Below are positions 30,116 to 41,200 of a stretch of 64,000 nt of DNA, piece after piece. Under the pieces are notes generated by a model, which was given only the letters and a program-made list of their open reading frames with translations, was not told the DNA's origin and made no database searches. This DNA is from Acinetobacter sp. ANC 4470 (lineage in GTDB: Bacteria > Pseudomonadota > Gammaproteobacteria > Pseudomonadales > Moraxellaceae). The position numbers and the translations under genes were made by a program. The first letter of the stretch is position 1. The number at the start of each line of letters is the position of its first letter. The DNA is taken from the NCBI RefSeq assembly GCF_002135335.1, contig NZ_NEGC01000007.1, positions 1-64,000 of the forward strand, given 5' to 3'.

Positions 30116-30420
30116 CCGCGCATCTCACTAGCAGCATCCACATCCAAATGATGAAAGCGATGGTAGAACTGAAGAACGATCGCAAGACCAATACATGCCT
30201 CAGCAGCAGCAAGGGTTAAAATCAAGATAAACATAATTTGTCCATCTGGTTGTAACCAAGCACTGCCCGCTAAAACAAACGCAAGTGCAGCTGCGTTCAT
30301 CATCACTTCAAGGCTCATTAACATAAATAATAGGTTGCGTCGCACCATTACACCGTAAAAACCAAGTGCAAAAAGAATGGTTGCAACGATCAAACCATGT
30401 TCTAAAGGGATGTTGCCCAT
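30112..30420 (-). CDS. nuoK: NADH-quinone oxidoreductase subunit K
   Basis: A three-helix, 102-residue complex I membrane subunit related to MrpC. The two buried glutamates used in proton transfer are visible in [16 protein letters not shown] and in [13 protein letters not shown]. It starts within the nuoJ stop (TAATG, 1-base overlap) and ends overlapping nuoL. Confidence 0.97.
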   Translation of the reverse strand: MGNIPLEHGLIVATILFALGFYGVMVRRNLLFMLMSLEVMMNAAALAFVLAGSAWLQPDGQIMFILILTLAAAEACIGLAIVLQFYHRFHHLDVDAASEMRG

Positions 30421-30941
30421 TATTCTTTTTCCTTTTCTGCACTTGGTTCACGTTTGCCTAAATGGAAGCCTGCAACAAGGGCTGCAAGCAATAACATCGC
30501 GGCAACTTCTACCAAGAGTACATAGTGAGTAAAGAGCGCTTGACCAACTGCTTTAGGTCCAACAACGTCAGTGCCCATCACAGGACCAGCCGTGGTGTAA
30601 TCTGAACCCAGCATCCATACCAGCACTAAGCCCATAAGGAAACTCATTAACGCTGGATACGCCCATGCAGATGAAGTGAGCCACTTACGTTCTTGCTCAA
30701 CAGTATGTTGACCCAGATTCAGCATCATCACCACAAACACGAACAACACCATGATCGCGCCTGCATAAACAATAATTTCAAGCGCAGCAGCGAATGGTGC
30801 ACCCACGATCATAAACATTCCCGCGACTGCAAGCAGTGACACGATCAAGCTCAGCAATGCATGTACAGGATTCGCATTGGTGACAACACGAACCGTAGAG
30901 ATAATGGCCACAAGTGCCATCAAATAAAATGGCCACATCAT
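30420..30941 (-). CDS. nuoJ: NADH-quinone oxidoreductase subunit J
   Basis: A five-helix membrane subunit (173 residues) with the conserved [18 protein letters not shown] helix carrying the pi-bulge important for coupling. It starts within the nuoI stop codon (4-base overlap) and overlaps nuoK by one base. Confidence 0.96.
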   Translation of the reverse strand: MMWPFYLMALVAIISTVRVVTNANPVHALLSLIVSLLAVAGMFMIVGAPFAAALEIIVYAGAIMVLFVFVVMMLNLGQHTVEQERKWLTSSAWAYPALMSFLMGLVLVWMLGSDYTTAGPVMGTDVVGPKAVGQALFTHYVLLVEVAAMLLLAALVAGFHLGKREPSAEKEKE

Positions 30942-31480
30942 GGTAATAAACTCCGTACGTCAACAGGCGCACTTTCACGTTGTGCTTGACCTTTCTCTTT
31001 ACCTGTAACAGCCATACCCGCTACACGGTAAAAGTTATAGTCAGGATATTTACCAGGACCTGAAATGAGTAAGTGTTCTTTCTCATAAACTAAATCTTGA
31101 CGAACGTATTCACCTAACTCGAAATCAGGTGTCATCTGAATTGCAGTCGTTGGACATGCTTCTTCGCACATACCGCAGAAAATACAACGCGAGAAGTTGA
31201 TACGGAAAAACTCCGGATACCAACGACCATCTTCTTTTTCAGCTTTTTGTAAAGAGATACAACCGACAGGACATGCAACCGCACATAGGTTACATGCAAC
31301 GCAGCGCTCTTCACCATCTGGATCACGAGTCAATACAATACGACCACGGAAACGCGGCGGAACAATTTGTTCAGCTGGCACTTCTGGATATAAAATGGTG
31401 TCACGTTTACGTGTCACGTGGCTAAAAACCATCCACAATGAACGTACAATTGACCCGAATCCAGCTAGAATTTTATACAT
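30938..31480 (-). CDS. nuoI: NADH-quinone oxidoreductase subunit I (two 4Fe-4S clusters)
   Basis: A 180-residue peripheral-arm subunit carrying clusters N6a and N6b. Two CxxCxxCxxxCP motifs are present: [16 protein letters not shown] and [16 protein letters not shown]. The N-terminus has an amphipathic helix that lies on the membrane next to NuoH. It starts 18 bases after nuoH with AGCAAGGAGTACAAA upstream and overlaps nuoJ by 4 bases. Confidence 0.97.
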   Translation of the reverse strand: MYKILAGFGSIVRSLWMVFSHVTRKRDTILYPEVPAEQIVPPRFRGRIVLTRDPDGEERCVACNLCAVACPVGCISLQKAEKEDGRWYPEFFRINFSRCIFCGMCEEACPTTAIQMTPDFELGEYVRQDLVYEKEHLLISGPGKYPDYNFYRVAGMAVTGKEKGQAQRESAPVDVRSLLP

Positions 31481-31498
31481 TTTGTACTCCTTGCTGTC

Positions 31499-32515
31499 CT
31501 AGGCCTGATTCATCAGAATCACAGCACCAGTCACCAACAAGTTGACCAACGCCAATGGCAAACAAATCTTCCAACCAAAGTTCATCACTTGGTCATAACG
31601 TGGACGCATTAACGAACCACGAGCCAAGACAAACATCATTACAAAGAATGCTGTTTTAATAATGAACCAGAATACGGGTGGAATAAATGGAATTTCTAAG
31701 TTGAATGGTGCGAGCCATCCACCGAAGAATAAAGTAACGATCAGTGCCGAAATAAGAACCACGTTGACATATTCTGCAACGAAGAACATTCCCCATTTCA
31801 TACCACCGTATTCAACATGATACCCTTCTGCCAATTCTTGTTCAGCTTCGGGTTGGTCAAATGGGTGACGATGCGTTACCGCAACACCTGCTACCACAAA
31901 GATGAGGAAACCTAAAAATTGAGGAATCACGAACCACACATCACGTTGTGCTTCTACAATTTCACGCATGTTGAATGAACCCGCAATTGCAACCACACCC
32001 ATTAGTGAAATACCCAAGAACACTTCATAAGAAATGGTTTGCGCTGCAGAACGTAGACCACCCAATAACGCATATTTGTTATTAGACGCCCAACCACCAA
32101 ACAGTACCGCATACACTGCAATCCCTGCCATTGCCATAAAGAACAATAAGCCAATGCTCATGTCCGCAACGCCAAGCGTTGGGCTTACAGGAATCACCAT
32201 GAATGACAGTACCGCAGTTGCCATGGCAACTGCTGGTGCTAAACGGAAAGTGAGTTTGTCCGCAAACTTCGGTGTCCAATCTTCTTTAAACATGATTTTT
32301 AGCATGTCAGCAACGATTTGGAACATCCCCCCAGGACCAACACGGTTTGGACCGTAACGGTCTTGCCATAATGCCAGTAAACGACGTTCGACGAATGACA
32401 TCAACGCAGCGACAAGCACCACCACAAGCAAGATCACAATCGCTTGAATAACCGAATAAGCGATTGGCCAGTTCTCAGCCCAAAGCGGTGTTTGACGTAT
32501 AATTTCTTGATTCAT
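31499..32515 (-). CDS. nuoH: NADH-quinone oxidoreductase subunit H
   Basis: The membrane subunit forming the floor of the quinone chamber. 338 residues, about 8-9 helices. Conserved loops are visible: [21 protein letters not shown], the charged [20 protein letters not shown] and the C-terminal [13 protein letters not shown]. It lies 3 bases after nuoG. Confidence 0.97.
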   Translation of the reverse strand: MNQEIIRQTPLWAENWPIAYSVIQAIVILLVVVLVAALMSFVERRLLALWQDRYGPNRVGPGGMFQIVADMLKIMFKEDWTPKFADKLTFRLAPAVAMATAVLSFMVIPVSPTLGVADMSIGLLFFMAMAGIAVYAVLFGGWASNNKYALLGGLRSAAQTISYEVFLGISLMGVVAIAGSFNMREIVEAQRDVWFVIPQFLGFLIFVVAGVAVTHRHPFDQPEAEQELAEGYHVEYGGMKWGMFFVAEYVNVVLISALIVTLFFGGWLAPFNLEIPFIPPVFWFIIKTAFFVMMFVLARGSLMRPRYDQVMNFGWKICLPLALVNLLVTGAVILMNQA

Positions 32516-32518
32516 GAA

Positions 32519-35200
32519 TTACACTCCTACCGCGACTGATACAGGCTCTGCAAGTGAAACCGTTGGTGCAAGACCAATTGGATAACCAATATAACCTGTC
32601 GGTAAATATTCAATCACTTGAACTGGAAGGCTAATGGTTGCCTCACCTGCTTTCACAGTAATTTTTTGACCATTTTGTACATTTAAACGTGCAGCATCTT
32701 GTTCACCCACTGCAAACATCGCATTTGGAATACGAGATTCCATCGCGGGTGTTTTAATGGTGAATTCACCAGAAGCAAAGATGTGATGCATCGGTACTAA
32801 ACGGAAGCTGTCTGCATTTGCAACAACAGGGATTGGGGCAACGAAAGTACGTGCAGGACGCTTTTTCAGACGGTCGAATAAACGAATGCCCGAATCACCA
32901 CCTTTTAAGTGACCACCCACGTTGTCTTGGAATTTATTCCAAGCTTGTGGAGAGTTCCAACCCGCAGACCATGCAAATGGTACTAACGCTGCTGGTGTTT
33001 TATCGCCCACATAACCTTCCATAGAGAATGTTAATGCAGAATCGATATCGATTGGTTGTTTTGGCTCATGCACAGATAACGGCGCACGCATTGCAGTACG
33101 ACCTGAATAACGACGTGGTTCACGCGCGATTTTCAGACCATGAATACGGTAGCCGGCATCTGGTGCGACATCTTGAATGCCTTCCAATGCTGGAACATTC
33201 TTGGCAATAGATTCAATCACGTCATCTAACAATGTCCAAGAAATGGCCTTACCTTTAAGACCTGTTTCAAGGGCATGCAACCAACGCCATGATTCTTTAA
33301 TCGCATATTCTGGTTTGTGGTAGCTCGGATCATAGACTTGATAGAACCGTTGTGCACGGCCTTCTTGGCTGACTACAGTACCATCACCTTCGGCAAAACT
33401 TGCCGCAGAAAGTACCACAGAGGCCTTCTTCACCGTTTCAGTTTCAGCATGATCAAGCACGATCACATCTTTGCCTGAAAGCGCAGCGTCAATTTGAGCA
33501 GACGGCAGACGACGGTATAAGTCATTTTCAACCACGATGATGGCATCATAATCTTGCGCAAATGCTTGCTCTAAACTTTGACCACCGAAAATCGCTAAGC
33601 CCATTGAGTTCACTTCAGGAACAGTCAATGTCAAACCTGCATTTGCACCCAAGTTTTGCGCAACTTGCGCTGCCGCTTCCATGATCGCAGGATCTTGTAA
33701 GCTTGTACCCGAAATGATCAGCGGTTTTTTCGCAGCTTTTAATGTATCCGCAATGGTTTGCGCAAATGCTTTGGCATCTTCATCTAAACCAGTAATTGCT
33801 TCACCATTTACACCAGCAGCAATTGCAAAACCTAAACGTGCAATGTCGTTTGGAGAAGCAACCACTTCACCCGTTGCAACATCAGCAAGACGCGTTTGTG
33901 TTGCAGCCAAAATGTAAATCGGAGATTTTTCATCTTGAGCAATACGTTGTACTGGTTCAGCCAACCACTCTTGCGTACGACGCTCTGCTGCCATTTCTTT
34001 GGCTTTGTTTTTCGCAGCTTGGCGAACAGACAATGCCATACGTGGTGCAGTTTGAGTTAAGTCTTCACCTAAGATAAGTACCGCATCATAACTTTCAATT
34101 TCACGCATACTTGGGTTATAAACACCCTCGGTTTGCATGATAGATGCAGCCAACTCAACCAAGTTTTGCTCTTTCTGAGAAAGACCTGTAGAGAAGTTCT
34201 CGTGTCCCACCAACTCACGCAGCGCAAAGTTTGATTCTAAACTTGCACGTGGCGAGCCAATACCCAATACTTTTTTGTCTTGGATATTTGCAATCACGCT
34301 ATCCAGTGCTTGATCAACTGAAACAGTTGCCACGTTTGCACCATCACGGAATTGTGGTTGACGCGGACGATCTGCACGGTTCACATAACCTGTGCCAAAG
34401 CGACCTTTATCACAAAGGAAGTATTGGTTCACGTCACCATTGAAACGGTTTTCGACACGGCGCAGTTCACCATAACGTTCACCCGGAGAAATATTACAAC
34501 CTGAAGAACAGCCTTGGCATACGCTTGGCGCATACTGCATGTCCCACTTACGGTTATAACGTTCAGAGTGAGTTTTGTCGGTGAATACACCTGTTGGACA
34601 GACTTCAGTCAAGTTACCCGAGAATTCAGATTCTAAAGTGCCTGATTCTGGACGACCGAAGTAAACACGGGATGCACTCGCATATACGCCAAAGTCCGTT
34701 CCACCCGCATAGTCATTGTAATAACGAACACAACGGTAACATGCGATACAACGGTTCATTTCATGTGAAATGAATGAGCCTAGCTCTTGGTTGTAATGCG
34801 TACGTTTGGTAAAACGATAACGACGACGGTCATGCTGTGTCATCACGGTCATATCTTGTAAATGACAGTGACCACCCTCTTCACATACTGGACAGTCGTG
34901 TGGGTGATTGGTCATCAAGAATTCAACAATAGAGGCACGAAAATCTTTCGCTTCTTTGTCTTCAATCGAGATATAGGTATTGTCAGATGCAGGAGTCATA
35001 CATGACATCACCAAACGTCCACGCGTATCATCAGCGTTTGCATATTGTGTGACAGCACATTGACGGCAAGAACCGACAGAACCTAAGGATGGATGCCAAC
35101 AAAAATATGGGATGTCGATGCCCAGACTCAAACATGCTTGCAGCAAGTTTTCCGAGCCGTTGACTTCATACGATTTTCCATCGACATGAATTGTAGCCAT
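32519..35200 (-). CDS. nuoG: NADH-quinone oxidoreductase subunit G
   Basis: The largest peripheral-arm subunit (893 residues), holding several iron-sulfur clusters on the path from FMN to quinone. In order: an N-terminal 2Fe-2S domain ([16 protein letters not shown]...SCMTP), the H-x3-C-x2-C-x5-C N5 site ([14 protein letters not shown]), a 4Fe-4S motif ([11 protein letters not shown]) and the extra N7 site (CQGCSSGCN then FLCDKGRFG), followed by a molybdopterin-oxidoreductase-like domain without a cofactor. N7 is found in E. coli and Thermus but not in all complexes I. Frame intact. Confidence 0.97.
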   Translation of the reverse strand: MATIHVDGKSYEVNGSENLLQACLSLGIDIPYFCWHPSLGSVGSCRQCAVTQYANADDTRGRLVMSCMTPASDNTYISIEDKEAKDFRASIVEFLMTNHPHDCPVCEEGGHCHLQDMTVMTQHDRRRYRFTKRTHYNQELGSFISHEMNRCIACYRCVRYYNDYAGGTDFGVYASASRVYFGRPESGTLESEFSGNLTEVCPTGVFTDKTHSERYNRKWDMQYAPSVCQGCSSGCNISPGERYGELRRVENRFNGDVNQYFLCDKGRFGTGYVNRADRPRQPQFRDGANVATVSVDQALDSVIANIQDKKVLGIGSPRASLESNFALRELVGHENFSTGLSQKEQNLVELAASIMQTEGVYNPSMREIESYDAVLILGEDLTQTAPRMALSVRQAAKNKAKEMAAERRTQEWLAEPVQRIAQDEKSPIYILAATQTRLADVATGEVVASPNDIARLGFAIAAGVNGEAITGLDEDAKAFAQTIADTLKAAKKPLIISGTSLQDPAIMEAAAQVAQNLGANAGLTLTVPEVNSMGLAIFGGQSLEQAFAQDYDAIIVVENDLYRRLPSAQIDAALSGKDVIVLDHAETETVKKASVVLSAASFAEGDGTVVSQEGRAQRFYQVYDPSYHKPEYAIKESWRWLHALETGLKGKAISWTLLDDVIESIAKNVPALEGIQDVAPDAGYRIHGLKIAREPRRYSGRTAMRAPLSVHEPKQPIDIDSALTFSMEGYVGDKTPAALVPFAWSAGWNSPQAWNKFQDNVGGHLKGGDSGIRLFDRLKKRPARTFVAPIPVVANADSFRLVPMHHIFASGEFTIKTPAMESRIPNAMFAVGEQDAARLNVQNGQKITVKAGEATISLPVQVIEYLPTGYIGYPIGLAPTVSLAEPVSVAVGV

Positions 35201-35211
35201 AGTCGAATTCC

Positions 35212-36540
35212 TTAAGCTGGTTCTACGTGACTAACTTGAGCAGCAGCATTCACTACTTTTGCTTCAAATTCGCCGCGGAAATATTTGAGTGCACCCATGA
35301 GTGGTTCCATTGCACCTGGTGCGTGGGCACAGAAAGTTTTACCAATCCAAAGCTTACGAGTAAGCTCTTGTAAGTGATCGATATCTTCTTTCTTACCTGT
35401 ACCATCTTCCAATGCTTTCAGTGCTTTAACCGCCCAAGGTAAACCATCACGACATGGGGTACAGAAACCGCATGACTCACGTGCAAAGAATTCTTCTAAG
35501 TTACGGGTTGCTGAAACCATACATTGAGTTTCATCCACAACCATCAACAAACAGGTGCCTAAACGTGAACCCGCCTTCATGATGCTTTCTGCATCCATAG
35601 GCAAATCAATGTGTTCAGCAGCCAAGAAGTCAGTCGATGCACCGCCTGGTAACCAAGCTTTAAGGGTTAAACCATCGCGCATACCGCCTGCATGGTCTTC
35701 AATCACTTCACGCGCAGTGGTACCAAATGGAAGCTCCCATAAACCGGGGAACTTCACTTTACCTGATGCACCGTAAATTTTAGTACCTGGATCTTTCGAT
35801 TTACCCGCAGATAAACCGACATACCATTCAGGACCACGTAAAATAATGGCTGGTAAGTTATTGAAAGTCTCTACGTTATTGACAATCGTAGGACGTCCCC
35901 AAGCACCTGCAACTTGTGGAAACGGTGGTTTAGTCCGTGGATTTGCACGGCGACCTTCAAGCGAGTTAATCAATGCGGTTTCTTCACCACAAATATAACG
36001 ACCCGCACCAGTATGTACGTGTAAATCAAAGTTCCAACCTGTACCTAAGATGTTTTCACCCAAGTAACCTTTGGCACGAATTTGCTCTAAAGCTTCATTC
36101 AAGAAACCAGCAGCTTCGATGTACTCACCACGGATGAAGATATAACCTTGCGTTGCTTCTAAGGTATAAGCAGCAATCAACATACCTTCGATCAATTGAT
36201 GTGGAAGCTTTTCCATCAACAAACGATCTTTGAAAGTACCTGGTTCCATTTCATCAGCATTACAAATTAGGTAGCGAGGGCCACCGTCATTCGGTGCCAT
36301 CAATGACCATTTAATCCCTGCTGGGAAACCTGCACCACCACGACCTTTTACCGTCGCAGCTTTAATGACATCAAGCACTTCAGCAGGTTTCAGTTCAATC
36401 GCCTTTTTAAAACCTGCATAACCTTCAAGTACTTCGTAATCATCAGCATTACGAACTTCGTCACGCTGACTCAAACGCCAAGTCAATGGATGAGTTTCTG
36501 GGTTACCGTCACCATAAATTGGTTTTGGTTCAGTATTCAT
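35212..36540 (-). CDS. nuoF: NADH-quinone oxidoreductase subunit F (NADH/FMN site)
   Basis: The NADH-oxidising subunit with FMN and cluster N3; 442 residues. The NADH/FMN glycine loops [13 protein letters not shown] and [19 protein letters not shown], and the 4Fe-4S ligands [12 protein letters not shown] with the later FCAHAPGA cysteine are present. Its start overlaps the nuoE stop by 4 bases; NuoE and NuoF form the flavoprotein module together. Confidence 0.97.
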   Translation of the reverse strand: MNTEPKPIYGDGNPETHPLTWRLSQRDEVRNADDYEVLEGYAGFKKAIELKPAEVLDVIKAATVKGRGGAGFPAGIKWSLMAPNDGGPRYLICNADEMEPGTFKDRLLMEKLPHQLIEGMLIAAYTLEATQGYIFIRGEYIEAAGFLNEALEQIRAKGYLGENILGTGWNFDLHVHTGAGRYICGEETALINSLEGRRANPRTKPPFPQVAGAWGRPTIVNNVETFNNLPAIILRGPEWYVGLSAGKSKDPGTKIYGASGKVKFPGLWELPFGTTAREVIEDHAGGMRDGLTLKAWLPGGASTDFLAAEHIDLPMDAESIMKAGSRLGTCLLMVVDETQCMVSATRNLEEFFARESCGFCTPCRDGLPWAVKALKALEDGTGKKEDIDHLQELTRKLWIGKTFCAHAPGAMEPLMGALKYFRGEFEAKVVNAAAQVSHVEPA

Positions 36541-37046
36541 ACATACTTCTCCAATAACTGTTTAACTGAAGTCACTTCAACCAATCCATGAGTGTCTTCA
36601 TCAATCATTAAGGTTGGACCTTTGTCACAGTTCCCTAAGCAGCAAATTGGCAGTAAAGTAAAACGACCATCCGCAGTCGTTTGACCAAACTGGACTCCAA
36701 GTTCGCGCTGGAATGCTTCTGCCAAAGTTTCCGCACCCATCAAGAAGCAAGCAATTGAGTCACAGAGTAAAATCACGTGACGACCAACAGGTTGGCGGTA
36801 AATACGGTTATAGAAAGTTGCAACACCTTCTAAATCAGCAACACTGATTGTCAAAAGCTGCGCAACTGCATTCATCTGTGCGTCATCTACCCAGCCATTA
36901 CGGCGTTGTACGCACTTTAAAGCATCCAGTGATGCTGCACGTGGGTATGGATAGTGACCAATGTGATGTTCAATTTCGTGGATTTCATCCGCAGTCAAAA
37001 TCCCTTCAACATTCACACGTGGCTTTTTATCAGTCAAAATCATCAT
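36537..37046 (-). CDS. nuoE: NADH-quinone oxidoreductase subunit E (2Fe-2S)
   Basis: A thioredoxin-fold 2Fe-2S subunit (cluster N1a), 169 residues. The four ligands are in [11 protein letters not shown] and [11 protein letters not shown]. It starts 12 bases after nuoCD and overlaps nuoF by 4 bases. Confidence 0.96.
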   Translation of the reverse strand: MMILTDKKPRVNVEGILTADEIHEIEHHIGHYPYPRAASLDALKCVQRRNGWVDDAQMNAVAQLLTISVADLEGVATFYNRIYRQPVGRHVILLCDSIACFLMGAETLAEAFQRELGVQFGQTTADGRFTLLPICCLGNCDKGPTLMIDEDTHGLVEVTSVKQLLEKYV

Positions 37047-37058
37047 AATGCGTTTCCC

Positions 37059-38846
37059 CTAGCGATCCACGTCAGCCATTACGACGTCAATTGTCGCTAA
37101 ATAAATGATTAAGTCAGACATTAAGCTGCCATTAATCACAGAAGGCATTTGCTGTAAGTGCGTGAAAGTTGGTGTACGAATACGAGTACGGTAACTCATG
37201 GTTGACTTATCTGAAGTCAAGTAGTAGTTCGATGCACCTTTCACCACTTCTGCCATAACAGAAGCCTCACCTGCAGGCATCACAGGACCCCATGACACGC
37301 TCAAAAAGTGCGTAATCAAAGTTTCAATATCTTGTAATGTCTTATCTTTTGGCGGTGGAACAGCCAATGGATGATCTGCTTTATATGGACCAGAAGGCAT
37401 GTTATCCAAGCACTGTTTAACAATCTTTAATGATTCATTAATTTCATGGAAATGCACCATCACACGAGCGTAAGCATCACCTTCGTACTCTAAAGGCACT
37501 TCAAAGTCGTAATTTTCATAACCACTATAAGGACGGTATTTACGTACATCGAAGTCAATACCTGTCGCGCGTAGACCTGTACCTGTTACACCCCAAGCCA
37601 ATGCAGATTTTGCATCGTATTGCGCAACATTACGGGTACGACCAATAAATACTGAGTTGCGTAGCGCAGCTGTGTAGTATTCATTCATACGCCTAGGCAT
37701 CCATTCGAGAATTTCACGAATGAGATGTTGCCAGTTGTTTGGAAGGTCGTGTGCAGTACCGCCAATACGGAACCATGCTGGATGCATACGGTAGCCTGTA
37801 ATGGCTTCAATCGCATCATAGATCTTTTGACGATCGGCAAACATATAGAAGACTGGTGTCATACCGCCGGCATCTTGAATCGCAGTACCAATGAACAACA
37901 AGTGGTTATTGATACGGAACAATTCAGACATCATGACACGGATACATTGTGCACGGTCAGGAACAGTAATTCCCGCCATTTGCTCCACACCCATCACATA
38001 AGGCATGTTTTGCGCACAACCACCCAAGTAGTCGACACGGTCGGTATAAGGAATGAATGAATGCCAAGTTTGACGTTCAGCCATCTTTTCCACACCACGA
38101 TGGTGATAACCGATATCAGGCACACAATCTTTTACTTCTTCACCATCAAGCTGAAGAATGATACGGAATGCACCATGCGCAGATGGATGGTTCGGACCTA
38201 AGTTCAAGAACATGAAATCTTCATCGGCATTACCGCGTGATAGACCCCAGTCTTCTGGAACAAAACGTAAGTGTTCTTGTTCGAAATCTTGCTTCGCTTG
38301 GTTCTGCATATACGGCGTATATTCAGTGGCACGTGCAGAGTATTCTTTACGCAGTGGATGACCTTCCCAATAGGTTGGCAACAAAATACGACGGAGCATT
38401 GGATGCCCTTCGAAATTGATCCCGAACATATCGTAAGCTTCACGTTCGTACCAGTTGGCATTTGGCCAAATGTTGGTTGCTGTTTGAATATTGAGATCAC
38501 TCTCACTCAATGCAACTTTAATACGAATATCACTGTTACGCTCTAGCGACAACAAATGATAAAACACGGTGAAGTCTGACGCAGGCAAACCGTCACGATA
38601 GGTACGTAAACGTTCATCTACCGCAGACAAGTCGAATAACATCACGTATGGACGTGATACCGTACGCAAGAACATTAAAACATCTTGTACACGCGCGCGC
38701 TCAACCCAGACCGTTGGAAAATCTTCAAAAGTCGCTTGCACATAGAAGTTCTCACCAAATTTGGCTTTGAGCTCTTCTACAATTGCAAATGCTGGGCGTG
38801 AATCAACTGGAGTTGACTCTGGCATAGCAATGTCAGTTTCAGCCAT
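37059..38846 (-). CDS. nuoCD: NADH-quinone oxidoreductase fused subunits C/D
   Basis: A 595-residue natural fusion of the NuoC 30-kDa domain (about 1-190, with [21 protein letters not shown]) and the NuoD 49-kDa domain (from about 200, with [15 protein letters not shown] and the quinone-site tyrosine/histidine region), ending DVVMADVDR as is typical. The fusion is the normal state in gammaproteobacteria such as E. coli and Acinetobacter. NuoD with NuoB forms the quinone pocket near cluster N2. Start ATG 38846. Confidence 0.97.
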   Translation of the reverse strand: MAETDIAMPESTPVDSRPAFAIVEELKAKFGENFYVQATFEDFPTVWVERARVQDVLMFLRTVSRPYVMLFDLSAVDERLRTYRDGLPASDFTVFYHLLSLERNSDIRIKVALSESDLNIQTATNIWPNANWYEREAYDMFGINFEGHPMLRRILLPTYWEGHPLRKEYSARATEYTPYMQNQAKQDFEQEHLRFVPEDWGLSRGNADEDFMFLNLGPNHPSAHGAFRIILQLDGEEVKDCVPDIGYHHRGVEKMAERQTWHSFIPYTDRVDYLGGCAQNMPYVMGVEQMAGITVPDRAQCIRVMMSELFRINNHLLFIGTAIQDAGGMTPVFYMFADRQKIYDAIEAITGYRMHPAWFRIGGTAHDLPNNWQHLIREILEWMPRRMNEYYTAALRNSVFIGRTRNVAQYDAKSALAWGVTGTGLRATGIDFDVRKYRPYSGYENYDFEVPLEYEGDAYARVMVHFHEINESLKIVKQCLDNMPSGPYKADHPLAVPPPKDKTLQDIETLITHFLSVSWGPVMPAGEASVMAEVVKGASNYYLTSDKSTMSYRTRIRTPTFTHLQQMPSVINGSLMSDLIIYLATIDVVMADVDR

Positions 38847-38933
38847 TGGCTTGGCTTCCTATTTAATACAAATTCAGTCAACTTTAACGACAATTACACC
38901 CAGATCGGGTGCATCAATATTTCATCGTTAAAA

Positions 38934-39611
38934 TTATTTAATTTCATCCATAGAGCGTAAGTTTTTCACTGCAATACGTTCAGCATTCTTACGGTCACGT
39001 TCTGGCTGCATCTTTGGCTTGTATACTGGCTGAAGATCATCACCAATCACCGCTGAAAGTGGACGGCGCTCAAGTTGAATTTGGTCTTGCAACAACATTA
39101 ATGCTTGCAATAATGCTTCAGGACGCGGCGGGCAACCTGGGATGTACACATCGACAGGAATGATTTTATCCACACCTTGTACTACTGAATAAATGTCATA
39201 CATACCACCAGAGTTTGCACAAGCACCCATTGAAATCACCCATTTAGGCTCTAACATTTGCTCATATAAACGCTGAATTACAGGTGCCATTTTTACAAAG
39301 CAAGTCCCTGCAACAATCATTAAATCTGCCTGACGCGGCGAAGCACGAATTACTTCGGCACCGAAACGTGACATATCATGCACACCCGTTAAGGTTGTTG
39401 CATATTCTACGTAACAGCACGATGTACCAAAGTTAAAAGGCCATACCGAATTTTTACGGCCCCAGTTCACAGCTGTATGTACCACGTCCTCTAAACGAGT
39501 CATGAATACATTTTTATTCACTTCATCTTCAAGCGGATCGGCAACGACCTGACGCTCTTGAAGTGGATATTGATCAGCATCCGGATTCGCACGGGTTAAT
39601 GTGTATTTCAT
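38934..39611 (-). CDS. nuoB: NADH-quinone oxidoreductase subunit B (cluster N2)
   Basis: The subunit holding the terminal 4Fe-4S cluster N2 next to the quinone site; 225 residues. Ligands are the adjacent cysteines in [13 protein letters not shown], the one in [11 protein letters not shown] and the one in [14 protein letters not shown]. The N-terminus [18 protein letters not shown] matches E. coli NuoB. It starts 6 bases after nuoA. Confidence 0.97.
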   Translation of the reverse strand: MKYTLTRANPDADQYPLQERQVVADPLEDEVNKNVFMTRLEDVVHTAVNWGRKNSVWPFNFGTSCCYVEYATTLTGVHDMSRFGAEVIRASPRQADLMIVAGTCFVKMAPVIQRLYEQMLEPKWVISMGACANSGGMYDIYSVVQGVDKIIPVDVYIPGCPPRPEALLQALMLLQDQIQLERRPLSAVIGDDLQPVYKPKMQPERDRKNAERIAVKNLRSMDEIK

Positions 39612-39617
39612 CCCGAG

Positions 39618-40166
39618 TTACTCCTTAATAGATGATGTAGCCGGTGTTTTTGCTTTCACACGACCAGAAGATTGAGCTGGAATTTGACCTGTAGGGTCGA
39701 TCACCAACTCTTCGATAGAGTTAAAGCGAGTAATATCTGCAAGATTCATATTTGGTGAACCAATTTTAGGTTTAATCCCTACTGCTTTACGCTTATCAGA
39801 TGGTGCCCAATTCAGTGCTCCAGTTGATAACTCATAAATCAAGCCAACGAGTAAAACTAAAATAAATACAGCAGCAGTTGCAAAACCAATCCAACCTACC
39901 TCACGCACAGATGTCGCCCATGCATATAAGTAAAGTGCTTCTAAGTCGAAAACCACAAAGAAAATTGCAACTAAATAAAACTTAGCAGACAAGCGGATGC
40001 GTGCTCCGCCAGCACCTACCACACCTGACTCAAATTGCTCTTGCTTCGCACGGCCCCATGATTTACCCCCAAGGAGTAAAGGAACTGTGAGCATAAAGAC
40101 GCAAAGAAATGTAACGCCGATCACGAAGGCAATAATTGCCCAATCGTATGGAGTAATGGCACTCAT
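39618..40166 (-). CDS. nuoA: NADH-quinone oxidoreductase subunit A, long C-terminus
   Basis: The first gene of the operon, a three-helix membrane subunit. The acidic loop and helix FFVVFDLEALYLYAWA carry the conserved Asp-Glu that interact with the quinone-chamber region. At 182 residues it is longer than the roughly 120-150 common in the family: after the third helix there is a polar, probably disordered tail of about 60 residues (IGSPNMNLADITRFNSIEEL...). The promoter must lie in the 600-base gap to the right. Confidence 0.94.
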   Translation of the reverse strand: MSAITPYDWAIIAFVIGVTFLCVFMLTVPLLLGGKSWGRAKQEQFESGVVGAGGARIRLSAKFYLVAIFFVVFDLEALYLYAWATSVREVGWIGFATAAVFILVLLVGLIYELSTGALNWAPSDKRKAVGIKPKIGSPNMNLADITRFNSIEELVIDPTGQIPAQSSGRVKAKTPATSSIKE

Positions 40167-40788
40167 GCGGGGATAACTCCTGGCAGGCCTAATTTATTAA
40201 CAAAGAATGTATGTATTGGCCTTCAAATACACCAAACACAAAATTAATCCCGCCAATTGTACCTGATTTATGATTTCACTTGCTAGTTTATAAGCCTTAG
40301 TCTTTTGGATGATATTTTAGTCATTTTGCATTTTTTTCAAAGCTTAAGCCCTATTATTTCCCAAACAATCGCTTTATCAAATCAAAAAAAGAAAAGTGAT
40401 TATTTTTTTCAAATCCATTAAATCGACCTTTCTCTTTTTCAGTAAAATTAAATCACCGTATCCCTCATTTATACAATACGCTTTATCACTGAGCGAAAAT
40501 GACCCAATATTTATACATTGTGCCGAAGAATAGTCCGCACCAATCCAAATCATTTTTATTATATACTTTTTATAACAGCAAAATTCTGATCATTATTTTC
40601 AAAAAAACATAGAAATGCTTTTAGTGTGACTTTTTAAACCCCCGAGTTATATAAAAGCCATAACCCAGATTTCCCAATACATATTTTGTGTGTTTTTTTG
40701 CAACTCAAATGCATCTACTAATGCCCTCCTCCCCCTATTTATGCTATTCCTATACACAATCCTAGAACAAAGAATAAGGAACAAACAC
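40167..40788. other. Long AT-rich intergenic region between nuoA and the next divergent gene
   Basis: About 620 bases with no supportable gene. It must hold the nuo promoter (leftward) and that of the 118-residue gene (rightward). I see several A/T tracts and the small inverted repeat GTTAT..ATAAC near 40655-40672, but no operator I can name and no convincing -35/-10 pair. Confidence 0.6.
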
Positions 40789-41145
40789 ATGAACTTAGAA
40801 TATACACATCAACCTGATTATTTTTTCTTTGCACAATTATTGGTGCATCATGTGCAAGGCTATATTGAAAAACATCCAGATGCTCAGAATGCCATTTTTG
40901 ACCTTCGTGATATTTATGAACTTTTCCGCCAAGACTTTGCTTCTACAACCACCAATCTAAATGCTATTCTAAATATTGCAGACGAATATAAAGTAGAAAC
41001 ATTAAATGGCGATCAAAAATTGATTAGTCGTTACTCTATAGACCCTAAAAATAATTCTTTGCTTCTAGACTTTAATACTGATGCCCTAGAAAACCTCAAA
41101 CAAGGAAAAAAACTTATTGAACCCGACCCAACCAGTCACGAATAA
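40789..41145 (+). CDS. Protein of 118 residues, unknown
   Basis: A small soluble acidic protein starting MNLEYTHQPDYFFFAQLLVH, without a signal peptide or membrane helix. It has helix-rich heptad-like stretches (LRDIYELFRQDFASTTTNLNAI) and a short beta-prone end. ATG 40789 has AAGGA about 9 bases upstream; the longer frame beginning at 40690 lacks support. It converges on bfmS across a terminator. I do not recognise the family. Confidence 0.7.
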   Translation: MNLEYTHQPDYFFFAQLLVHHVQGYIEKHPDAQNAIFDLRDIYELFRQDFASTTTNLNAILNIADEYKVETLNGDQKLISRYSIDPKNNSLLLDFNTDALENLKQGKKLIEPDPTSHE

Positions 41146-41153
41146 TACGATAT

Positions 41154-41180
41154 AAAAAAGCACCGAAATCGGTGCTTTTT
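41154..41180. terminator. Bidirectional terminator between the 118-residue gene and bfmS
   Basis: AAAAAAGCACCGA, loop AA, TCGGTGCTTTTT, serving both convergent genes. Confidence 0.9.
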
Positions 41181-41200
41181 GCTTATTCAAGACGCTATAC

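Noticed and set aside
37059..38846. nuoC-nuoD fusion as an unusual event
   Set aside because: The fusion is normal in gammaproteobacteria including E. coli and Acinetobacter.
40690..40788. N-terminal extension of the 118-residue protein
   Set aside because: The extension (MFFCNSNASTN...) has no ribosome site, and AAGGA precedes the ATG at 40789.
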